Source: CAZLBV01 sp964557845
GTDB taxonomy: Bacteria > Acidobacteriota > Aminicenantia > Aminicenantales > Aminicenantaceae
DNA: 16,820 nucleotides
Reading direction: 5' to 3'
Assembly (NCBI GenBank): GCA_964557845.1
Contig: CAZLBV010000223.1
Location: forward strand, 1 to 16,820
The notes beneath the pieces were generated by a model. That model did no database searches. It was not told where the DNA came from and was given only the letters and a program-made list of their open reading frames with translations. A program made the translations under genes and the position numbers. Shown here in pieces: positions 1 through 6,678 of the stretch. Numbering within the stretch: position 1 is the first letter of the stretch; each line of letters opens with the position of its first letter.

Positions 1-80
1 AAAAAAAATATATTTTTAAATTTTTTTGATTCTGGTCCGACTCAATAGACGGCTGGGATAAATTACGCGCGAGTTAAAGG

Positions 81-1274
81 ATGGAGCGATTGTTGAAAAA
101 TATTGTAGAAGTCAAAGAGAATGAGCTATTTAGAGTAAAAAAGGCCTTAGCCACGGTTAGTGCCTGCCATAAAGTTCTAGTCAGTGCCAGAGATAAAATG
201 GAGCTACTCGAAGAAATCTGCAGAGCTCTTATCGAAACAGGCGGATATCGAATGGCCTGGATCGGGATAACCAAGAACAATGGATGTAATGAAGTTCAAC
301 AGGTGGCTAAAGCGGGATTTGAAGATGGTTATCTTGATAACATAAGTCTTAGAATTAGTACTAAGGACGGGGGTTCATGTCCATCTGTTATGGCCATAAA
401 AACAAAAAAACCCTATGTAGTGAAAGATATTTTAGCCAGTCCTGATAGGCTGCCATGGAGAGGAGAAGCCTTAAAAAGAGGTTATGCTTCAAGTGTAGCA
501 CTCCCCATGATCGATAAAGCAGGCGCCTTTGGAGCCTTAAATATCTTTTCAGATAGATCAGATGTTTTTCATGAAGAGGAAGTGTCACTCCTCAAGGATC
601 TGGTTGATAATATTGTCTATGGATTGGTTGCGCTACATACTCGAATTGAGAGGAATCGAGCAGAAAACGAAGTGCAGAAGAACATAAGTAAACTCAGACA
701 GACTCTTGGCGCTGTGATCCAGGTGCTGGAGCAGACAGTGGAAGTAAGGGATCCGTATACAGCCGGGCATCAGCGCAGAGTGGCTGATCTGGCCCGAGCA
801 ATTGCAGAGGAAATGGGACTCTCTGATGATCAGATAGATGGTATCAGAATAGCAGGGATCATTCATGATATTGGTAAAATGTATGTGCCTGCCGAGATCC
901 TCAGTAAACCCTGGGGGTTGTCACAGCTTGAGTTCAGCCTGATTAAAACACACCCCCAAGTTGGTTATGATATTTTAAAAGCGATAGAATTTCCTTGGCC
1001 AGTTGCCAACATTGTTCTCCAACACCATGAGAGAATAGATGGTTCCGGTTATCCATTTAGCCTCCCTCGAGAGAAAATCCTGATCGAAGCCAAAATATTA
1101 GGAGTGGCTGATGTCGTTGAGGCAATGGCGTCCCACCGCCCCTATCGGCCGGCTCTCGGTTTGAATGCAGCTTTGGACGAGATATCCATTAACAAGGGAA
1201 AACTTTACGATACTGAGATTGTAGATACCTGTCTAAAACTATTTAAGCAGGACAATTTTGCTTTTGAACCCTAA
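81..1274 (+). CDS. GAF + HD-GYP domain protein, probable cyclic-di-GMP phosphodiesterase
   Basis: Cytoplasmic signalling protein of 397 residues expected to hydrolyse cyclic-di-GMP. Residues 1-38 form a charged, coiled-coil-like lead-in, about 40-185 a GAF sensor domain (GGYRMAWIG start, ALNIFSD end), and about 205-390 an HD-GYP domain. The HD-GYP metal and substrate residues are all visible: H230 in DPYTAGH, HD at 262-263 followed by IGK, H291 in KTHP, H315-H316, the GSGYP signature at 321-325 and D344. No transmembrane segment is seen. An in-frame TAA lies two codons before the ATG, so the reading frame cannot extend upstream. The AAAGG abutting the ATG is a poor ribosome site, so a slightly later start (for example the TTG codons at residues 4-5) is possible. 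The N-terminus resembles the junction inside larger PAS/GAF sensors, so this could be the tail of a once longer protein. A PilZ receptor for the same messenger is encoded about 2 kb downstream. Family assignment is firm; the GAF ligand is unknown. Confidence 0.93.
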   Translation: MERLLKNIVEVKENELFRVKKALATVSACHKVLVSARDKMELLEEICRALIETGGYRMAWIGITKNNGCNEVQQVAKAGFEDGYLDNISLRISTKDGGSCPSVMAIKTKKPYVVKDILASPDRLPWRGEALKRGYASSVALPMIDKAGAFGALNIFSDRSDVFHEEEVSLLKDLVDNIVYGLVALHTRIERNRAENEVQKNISKLRQTLGAVIQVLEQTVEVRDPYTAGHQRRVADLARAIAEEMGLSDDQIDGIRIAGIIHDIGKMYVPAEILSKPWGLSQLEFSLIKTHPQVGYDILKAIEFPWPVANIVLQHHERIDGSGYPFSLPREKILIEAKILGVADVVEAMASHRPYRPALGLNAALDEISINKGKLYDTEIVDTCLKLFKQDNFAFEP

Positions 1275-1315
1275 ATATTTAACCTCTTTCTTATCCATCT
1301 TAATTCTGCGATAAT

Positions 1316-1321
1316 TATAAT
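1316..1321 (+). promoter_or_regulatory. Candidate -10 box (TATAAT) before the ferritin-like gene
   Basis: A perfect TATAAT lies 31 nt before the ATG of the ferritin-like gene, in the 78-nt gap after the HD-GYP gene. No good -35 hexamer is present at the right distance, so the promoter call is weak and co-transcription with the upstream gene remains possible. Confidence 0.25.
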
Positions 1322-1352
1322 TTACATTACTGGATTAACCTGAGGAGGAAAA

Positions 1353-1841
1353 ATGGATTTTTATGAAAAAGCTTATGAATTGGAAAATACTGCCATCCGG
1401 ATGTATCAAGATTTATCAGAAAACTGCGGGCCCTATGAAGGAATACGAAATATACTTGTCAACATGAAAAAAAATCATGAAACACATCTTCAGACCTTGA
1501 AAGAAATGAAGGATAAATCCTGTGGAGGAATGGAACCAACAGATGCGTTCATCCAGACAAAGAATTTATTTGAAAAGATGCAGAGTGAGAAAAACACTTT
1601 CAGCTGCGATATGGATCAGTTGAGGGTTTATGAGAGGGCCCGGGATCTGATCATCCAAAAACTGGAATTCTATGAAGGAATGGTAGGCAAGATGGATTGT
1701 GAAGATGACAATAAAATGATAAAAGAGCTGGTTTCAGAAGAAAAAAAGCATTTGGTGGTTTTAGAGAATATTATTGAAATGGTAAACCGTCCTAACCTCT
1801 GGCTGGAGGATGCTGAGTTCAATCATTTGGATGAGTACTGA
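1353..1841 (+). CDS. Ferritin-like / rubrerythrin-like four-helix protein, degenerate metal site
   Basis: Protein of 162 residues, almost wholly helical, built as two helical hairpins like the erythrin domain of rubrerythrins (COG1633-like). Helix A has the LENTAIRMY pattern with E11. The last helix has a clean ExxH (E130-K-K-H133). The C-terminal VNRPNLWLEDAEF is the kind of tail seen in this family. The other two ligand positions look altered: the helix B ExxH reads H42-E-T-H45, and the glutamate expected seven residues before Y107 in helix C is I100. There is no C-terminal rubredoxin CxxC pair. It may therefore bind metal differently or be a structural or sensor relative rather than a peroxide reductase. 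The start is secure: GAGGAGGAAAA precedes the ATG at ideal spacing. It follows the HD-GYP gene by 78 nt on the same strand. Fold assignment is fairly confident; the reaction is unknown. Confidence 0.75.
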   Translation: MDFYEKAYELENTAIRMYQDLSENCGPYEGIRNILVNMKKNHETHLQTLKEMKDKSCGGMEPTDAFIQTKNLFEKMQSEKNTFSCDMDQLRVYERARDLIIQKLEFYEGMVGKMDCEDDNKMIKELVSEEKKHLVVLENIIEMVNRPNLWLEDAEFNHLDEY

Positions 1842-2017
1842 CCTGAACTTTTACCATATGCTAATGAATGCTGATGTAATCGTGTGATTTAAATATTTCA
1901 TATATGATAGCGTTCATCAACTCCCAAAAAAAATATACAATTACTATCATACTACTAAGAATTAAATTTGTCAAATACTGACGCTATTTAAGTTCTAATC
2001 CGGCTTCATCATCCGCA

Positions 2018-3193
2018 TTAAAGCCGCCATAAATAAGAGGCTTTAAAGAAAAACCCTCTTTGCATTTCCATAAAATTGTCTGAATACCTGTATTCTCCTT
2101 CGACCCAATTGAGTTTTTCATACAGGGATCCATATCCGATATGGAGAACAGTTCCGGGAATATATGAAAAGGAAGCAAGAAAATCGGTTGTCAGGATTTT
2201 TCTAAAGGAGTTATATTCAATAATTCCTCTAAAGAACAGATATTTATTTACCTGAAAGGTGTTACGATTTCTTATGATCGTGTAGTCATATTCCTTGGTT
2301 GAGTCTGAAACGCGAGTAAAATTGGAATAAATAAGACTCAAGTCAAGGTGAAGATTCTGCGAGGGAAGAAAATTGATGGTGGCAGTACTGTCATTCCCCT
2401 TTCCTTGGTAAGGGATGGCAAGATAACGAATCTTATTTCCATAATTGAAAATGAAGCTGAGAAATAGTTTTTTTGTGATCTGAGTGCTTAAATTCAATCT
2501 GGCGCCGCTTGTGCTGAATTTTTCATTAAGAAAGACTTCACTCGCATACCTGTATCCTCCAAGAATTATTGTATTTCGGGGTAGAATCAGCCTCAAGTCA
2601 AAAGTATTATAGGTTTCGTACAGGCCGCTTAATTTATCCCTCACTTGGAAGCTGTGGATGAGTGGATCGATCCTTTTTATGATCTCTGAGTCCGGATAAA
2701 ACATTTTTAAAATCCCGGACCTGAATCTGGTGATCCCGGTCCGGGTGATATAGCCTGTTTCTGTCTGGAAATCTGGGGCTATATCCTGAAGACCGAGCAT
2801 TATGATCCAGTCTCTGGTGGTGTAGTAATAGTGGAGCCCGAGGGAGTTGCCGCTGTCTGTTGGGGATGTTTTTATCTTATCTGGCTAGCTGTCATAACAT
2901 TTAAAGGCAAAATAGAGATTTTCTCTGTCATATGCATAAAAAACCTCGGTTTTTTCTTTCATATCTAAACCGAAATCCGGTGACCAGGTCTTAAATCCAG
3001 TTTCTTTTGGAGATGACTGCCAGACCGGATCATCCAAAATCCCATCAATGACGGGAGGGGAATCTGTTTTGAATGGTTTCATAGGGGGGAGTGTATCTTT
3101 GGAGTATGCCAATAGAGGATTACAAAAAGAATAAAAAATAATGATAAGACAAATTGATGTTTTTGCGGAGTATTTAAATAAATTATTTTCCAT
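2018..3193 (-). pseudogene. DUF5916 / CBM9-like outer-membrane protein, amber stop plus internal deletion
   Basis: Broken gene in two in-frame pieces. The 5' piece (3193-2885, 102 residues) has a signal peptide (hydrophobic residues 13-29) and then the start of a CBM9-like domain (PPVIDGILDDPVWQ, YAYDRENLYFAFKCYDS). It ends in TAG at 2887-2885. The same frame continues straight through as PDKIKTS, the sequence expected next in this domain, so the TAG is a point nonsense mutation, most simply GAG to TAG. After KIKTS (about 2865) the sequence jumps to the C-terminal DUF5916 region (RDWIIMLGLQDIAPDFQTETGYITR) and ends naturally in FFFKASYLWRL, a beta-barrel terminus. Intact relatives as I know them are roughly 700-850 residues, so several hundred residues are missing although the frame is kept. 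The intact protein would be an exported outer-membrane protein of unknown substrate. The 3' piece could in principle be translated from the ATG at 2800, but without a signal peptide. Confidence 0.8.
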
Positions 3194-3318
3194 ATACCTA
3201 TACTCTAGATTAAGGATTAATTTAGAAAAATAATACGAATTAGTCTACTCAAAGTTGTAGCAAAATGAATATTGAAAAATAATAAAAAAAATGACATTAT
3301 TGATACTGGACATTCGGG

Positions 3319-3666
3319 ATGGATAATAAGCGTGAAGCCAAACGGTTAAGGGAAGAGAACAAACTTTATTTTGAGATACTTTCCTCGCCTAAACAATTTG
3401 AATATAAAAAACTTTTCTATACCTTCACAAAAGACATTTCATTAAAAGGAATCAGTATCCGGACAGATACTTTTTTACCCATTGGCACGATTGTCGAGAT
3501 TAAAATCGACCTGAGAAAATTATCAAAAATGATTGCCATAAAAGCTAAGGTAAAATGGGTAAAAAGTATTTTCCAAGATGAACTATTCAAAGTTGGCCTA
3601 GAGTTTATAGATACGGCTCCTGAAGTAATCCACCTGCTTATTGAGGACATATACGGAAAATATTAG
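3319..3666 (+). CDS. PilZ domain protein, c-di-GMP receptor
   Basis: Single-domain PilZ protein of 115 residues, expected to bind cyclic-di-GMP in the cytoplasm and pass the signal to a partner not visible here. Both binding signatures are present: RxxxR as R5-E-A-K-R9, and DxSxxG as D39-I-S-L-K-G44. The domain closes with KVGLEFID, the usual final strand. There is no extra effector domain and no membrane segment. An in-frame TGA lies five codons before the ATG, so the start cannot move far upstream, although the preceding ribosome site is weak. It is divergent from the broken DUF5916 gene (125 nt between starts) and convergent with the small secreted protein, with a 13-nt gap. Together with the HD-GYP phosphodiesterase it gives the window both an eraser and a reader of the same messenger; a direct functional link is inference. 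Confidence 0.88.
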   Translation: MDNKREAKRLREENKLYFEILSSPKQFEYKKLFYTFTKDISLKGISIRTDTFLPIGTIVEIKIDLRKLSKMIAIKAKVKWVKSIFQDELFKVGLEFIDTAPEVIHLLIEDIYGKY

Positions 3667-3679
3667 ACAAAACAGATTT

Positions 3680-4078
3680 TTATTTTTGTTTGGTGGCCTC
3701 CCATGTGCCAGTGGCTCCCATTTCTTCTACTTCCAGCGTACCTTCCATAGAATTTCCTTCAACCGCCATGATGAATTTTATCGTCAGCGTTCCTTGAGGT
3801 GACTCTGCCATTATGGTGAAATTAAAAGAGCCCTCTTCCAGCGATACGTCTTCAATGGGATTCTCATTAAAGGCACCATATTGATCGGTCATGTGACCTG
3901 TCAGCTTTCCATCCTCCAGTGCGAGAACCAAAGTCAGCTCATTGGGCTCGACTTCACCTTCAAGGGTGGCGATGCCTATCCATGTTCCCACCAGGTCGGC
4001 TGGTTTTTGCGCCAAAATCGATAAGCCCGCAAATACCATCAAAACTGCCAGTAAAGCTAATTTCATCGTTTTATTCAT
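3680..4078 (-). CDS. Small secreted beta-rich protein, unknown function
   Basis: Exported protein of 132 residues. Residues 1-23 are a signal peptide (MNKTMK, hydrophobic core, AQ cleavage site near 23-24). The mature part is acidic and made of alternating short strands, opening with DLVGTWIG and closing with GATGTWEATK. These paired GTW turns suggest a small lipocalin-like or META-like antiparallel barrel. No cysteine is seen, so it is not a lipoprotein. The start is supported by AAAAGGAG five bases before the ATG. It stands alone: convergent with the PilZ gene and separated by 226 nt from the nucleotidyltransferase module upstream on the same strand. I do not recognise a specific family, and the barrel is an inference from the strand pattern. 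Confidence 0.75.
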   Translation of the reverse strand: MNKTMKLALLAVLMVFAGLSILAQKPADLVGTWIGIATLEGEVEPNELTLVLALEDGKLTGHMTDQYGAFNENPIEDVSLEEGSFNFTIMAESPQGTLTIKFIMAVEGNSMEGTLEVEEMGATGTWEATKQK

Positions 4079-4239
4079 CTAGTCTCCTTTTAATTTCGAA
4101 CCTATTTTTTTATATGTTGTTTGATCTATTCTCTTTAAAAATTTAATTTTTTCAATGGTGTTATTAAAATTTAATATGAAACTCCACATATTCATATGCT
4201 TATACGGATAAGGAAGATAAAAGGTTTAATTAACCTGAA

Positions 4240-4294
4240 CTATTCATAAAAAAATGCCGATGGTACTGTTTATTATTCCCTGCGTTATGAATAG
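4240..4294. repeat. Perfect 10-bp inverted repeat in the 4079-4304 gap
   Basis: CTATTCATAA at 4240-4249 and TTATGAATAG at 4285-4294 are exact reverse complements, separated by 35 bp. They lie just downstream of the nucleotidyltransferase gene. The stem is mostly A/T and lacks a trailing U-run in either direction, so a terminator is doubtful. Nothing else was recognised in this gap. Confidence 0.4.
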
Positions 4295-4304
4295 AGATAG
4301 GAGT

Positions 4305-4865
4305 TTATTCAGATTTTAGAGTTGAGGCAATTTTCCTAAATGTTTCGAGAAAATTTTCTCCTAAAGATTCATCGAACTTTTCCAGCCATTTATTTATATA
4401 TTGAATATCGTATTCTGGATTTTTGATGAGGATAGAGCGCACATCCTCCAGGTCTCTTGGCCTTTTTGCAAAAATTTTGTGAATAATGACATCCTCGAGA
4501 CTTGCGAATTGGATCGTGATATGGCTGAAGACGATTGGGACACTTCTATCGATCGCCTGCCTTTCATAAGGTGAAAATGAAAAGATAAAATCAACTCTTA
4601 TCCCGCTTGTCGGATCCTGTGTGGGAAAGACCATAGTGTTCCGGACAAAGTCCTCCACTTTTTCAACTAATGATTTAAGTTTGATATTTTGAGCGAGCTT
4701 TTTAATATCCGGTAGTTTCTCTATCCCTATTCCGAGAGTAATATCGATATCCTTGGTTAATCTTGGTTCACCATATAAAAGAACTGCCTGGCCTCCGATT
4801 ATCATATAAGGGATTTTTGCCTGGTTGAGCTCCGAAGCGATTCGTTCCAGAAGGACTTTAAACAC
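4305..4865 (-). CDS. MNT-type nucleotidyltransferase, putative toxin-antitoxin-like module
   Basis: Protein of 186 residues with a minimal nucleotidyltransferase fold: GG at 24-25, the DxD pair at D39/D41 (TKDIDITLG) and a third acidic residue at D92 (IRVDFIF). A distal basic/acidic motif KRPRDLEDV (about 135-142) matches the K..RDxxD region seen in AbiEii/DUF6036-like enzymes. It would transfer a nucleotide from NTP to an RNA or protein acceptor, which is unknown. The start codon is GTG at 4865, overlapping the end of the upstream small gene by 8 nt (GTGTTTAA), so the two are translationally coupled. This tight pairing with a 75-residue partner resembles toxin-antitoxin or MNT/HEPN-type two-gene modules. 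The catalytic acids look intact. Enzyme fold is confident; biological role is inference. Confidence 0.85.
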   Translation of the reverse strand: MFKVLLERIASELNQAKIPYMIIGGQAVLLYGEPRLTKDIDITLGIGIEKLPDIKKLAQNIKLKSLVEKVEDFVRNTMVFPTQDPTSGIRVDFIFSFSPYERQAIDRSVPIVFSHITIQFASLEDVIIHKIFAKRPRDLEDVRSILIKNPEYDIQYINKWLEKFDESLGENFLETFRKIASTLKSE

Positions 4866-5085
4866 TGTTGAGAACCTTTGCGATTTTGATATCGACTTCT
4901 ATACCGTAAAGGGGATCCTTCAATGGAAAAACTCCTAATGTTAAAGCTTCTTCATAGAGAGAGTCAAGGAGCCTAAAATTTTTAAAAATATCAATCGGTT
5001 CATCGCGAATCAATCGATCATTGAATGCATTCAGACGGCTAGGGTTTTTAATCATTTTAGATTTCTTTCTTAAATATTCTAACAT
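4858..5085 (-). CDS. Small conserved-looking partner of the nucleotidyltransferase
   Basis: Protein of 75 residues, charged, with no signal peptide or membrane segment. Two predicted helices (NPSRLNAFNDRLIRDEPIDI and FRLLDSLYEEALTLGVFPL) are followed by a strand-like end, GIEVDIKIAKVLNSV. It has no DNA-binding motif that I can point to. It begins 21 nt after the serine hydrolase gene ends and overlaps the nucleotidyltransferase start by 8 nt, so it is the first gene of a two-gene unit and possibly the distal part of a longer leftward operon. The ATG at 5085 is preceded by AAAGGAATTT, a usable ribosome site; the Met at residue 11 is an alternative. By arrangement it could be the antidote or adaptor of the enzyme, but the sequence alone does not prove this. 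Confidence 0.7.
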   Translation of the reverse strand: MLEYLRKKSKMIKNPSRLNAFNDRLIRDEPIDIFKNFRLLDSLYEEALTLGVFPLKDPLYGIEVDIKIAKVLNSV

Positions 5086-5106
5086 AAATTCCTTTTTTTG
5101 GTTTAT

Positions 5107-6531
5107 TCATTCTTTGATCTTTTCAGCCTGCATTTTCTTGCCCATATAGTCGATGGCAACCGAGACCGGTTTACCATTTTCATCCAGCTCGAAGGTAAGC
5201 TGGATATTGGCGGCTTTGGCAAAAAAGCGTGTCTCGGATGCCGGGAAAAAATCGGCTTCGCCCTGTCCAACCAGCCATCCCTCCAGGACATCTCCCAGAC
5301 TCCGGATAAAAAGCGAGCCCCTTGGCTCCAGTTTGTATTCGCCTTCGTATTTCGCCAGTGTTTCAGGAGAAAGAACGATCTCTTTCCATTCCGGGAGAGG
5401 AGGAGAAGGATGGGAGAAGGGAGCCTCTTTGAGAGGCGTCAGCTCAGGATCAGATTTAGGGGGATGTTTTTTAGCCTCGAGCACTTTTTCCGCCATCAGC
5501 CAGATGGGCGGCCCGCTCACACCTTCAGAAAAGTCGGTGTCACCGCGGTGAACAAACACCAGTTCTGCCTCCGGGATAACCAGAATGATCTGGCCTCCGG
5601 TCCCGACGGCGGCGAATTTGTCATGGGTGTTGAGGACCGGATATCGGTCAGGCTGTCTCATTCCGCCTTCAGGATAGATCCACCACATATAGCCATACCC
5701 TGTCCCAGGGCTGGCTTGGGAGTAGGAGGTGGTGCTTGCCTTGATCCAATCAGCAGGGATGATCTGCTGTCCATTCCATCTACCTTTCTGGAGAAACATC
5801 CAGCCGAAGCGGGCCAGGTCCCGGGTCGACATCCGGAAGGCATAGGCTGGGTGCTGGGATTTGCTTCTTTCATACTGATAAAACTGATCTTGAATCCGAT
5901 AGTCTTCCATTCCGAGGGGATCAGCGATCTTATCCTTAAAATCCTCAAAGATCTTTTTGCCCGTTTCCTGTTCGAAGACAGCACCCAGGACATTAAATCC
6001 CCAGTTGTTGTACCAGAAAAAGTCACCGGGAGCATGGCTGTCCCGTTCCGGCCGGCTGCCCTCAATCCCGCTGGTCTCCTTGGCTGCAGGGTGAAAGATG
6101 CCTGAGCGGGCTTTAAGCATGTGCGCCACAGTGGATTCTTTTTCTTCATCTGATAGGGGTGAGATGTCATCGATCCCAAGTTCAGCGATGGTTTTATCCA
6201 ATCGGATCTGACCTCGATCCACGTATATCCCGATCAAGGCATTGAGCAGGCTTTTTCTTACGGAATGGCATTTATAGCGCCGGGAGACATCTCCCCAGGC
6301 GAAAAGAATGTGGCCTTTATAGACGGCCATAACAGCCGCCGAGCCGATTTTATCTGCTTCAAGCCGAATGTTTTCCAGCTCAGCCGAGGACCATCCTGCC
6401 TCTTCTGGGGTACTGTACTGAAGCCAATGTGGAGAGGAAGAAGACATGGTCTCAAAGTTATTCATAGAGATTATCAGGCATGTAATAATAAGCACAAGCC
6501 CGATATCTTTTTTTGTTTTTTTTAAATGCAT
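5107..6531 (-). CDS. Secreted serine hydrolase, beta-lactamase class C / DUF3471-like tail
   Basis: Exported 474-residue member of the class C beta-lactamase/penicillin-binding-protein-like serine hydrolases (COG1680). Residues 9-23 form a signal-peptide core. The catalytic SxxK is S90-V-R-K93, the YxN is Y174-N-N176, and the third motif reads GTGG at 310-313 in place of the usual K/HxG. The section from about 390 to the end is a separate beta-rich tail like DUF3471, common in such hydrolases. Substrate cannot be read from sequence: relatives include esterases, peptidases and beta-lactamases. The start is well supported by GGGAGGAAG just before the ATG. It lies 147 nt downstream of the sigma factor gene on the same strand and 21 nt before the small nucleotidyltransferase partner. 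The gene is visibly richer in GC than its neighbours, which explains the long spurious open frame on its opposite strand. Confidence 0.9.
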   Translation of the reverse strand: MHLKKTKKDIGLVLIITCLIISMNNFETMSSSSPHWLQYSTPEEAGWSSAELENIRLEADKIGSAAVMAVYKGHILFAWGDVSRRYKCHSVRKSLLNALIGIYVDRGQIRLDKTIAELGIDDISPLSDEEKESTVAHMLKARSGIFHPAAKETSGIEGSRPERDSHAPGDFFWYNNWGFNVLGAVFEQETGKKIFEDFKDKIADPLGMEDYRIQDQFYQYERSKSQHPAYAFRMSTRDLARFGWMFLQKGRWNGQQIIPADWIKASTTSYSQASPGTGYGYMWWIYPEGGMRQPDRYPVLNTHDKFAAVGTGGQIILVIPEAELVFVHRGDTDFSEGVSGPPIWLMAEKVLEAKKHPPKSDPELTPLKEAPFSHPSPPLPEWKEIVLSPETLAKYEGEYKLEPRGSLFIRSLGDVLEGWLVGQGEADFFPASETRFFAKAANIQLTFELDENGKPVSVAIDYMGKKMQAEKIKE

Positions 6532-6562
6532 TCTTCCTCCCGCTCTCTTTAATGTGGTGTCA

Positions 6563-6603
6563 ATTATATAATACTATACGCGCTTTAATGAGTCATGTTT
6601 CAA
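6563..6603 (-). promoter_or_regulatory. Candidate promoter of the serine hydrolase gene
   Basis: In the sigma-hydrolase gap the minus strand holds TTGAAA (6603-6598) and TATAGT (6578-6573) with a long 19-nt spacer, plus an overlapping perfect TATAAT (6568-6563) without a good -35. Either could drive the hydrolase; spacing is not ideal. Confidence 0.3.
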
Positions 6604-6678
6604 TGGCAGTTAAAGATGGGAGGCTTTGTTTTTATAAACCCACTATAAAAATCTCTGGAGAAACAGGCTTTTCTCGAG

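Noticed and set aside
1896..1915. TCATATATGA palindrome between the ferritin-like gene and the DUF5916 relic
   Set aside because: Ten bases of AT-rich symmetry are expected by chance in this composition; no stem or U-run supports a terminator.
5098..6105. Long open frame (335 codons) on the plus strand opposite the serine hydrolase
   Set aside because: It is the mirror of a GC-rich gene with clear SxxK and YxN motifs; its translation is arginine/phenylalanine-rich with no recognisable domain.
6629..6651. TTTTTATA/TATAAAAA inverted repeat after the sigma factor gene as a terminator
   Set aside because: The stem is only A/T, with no U-run after it; too weak to call.
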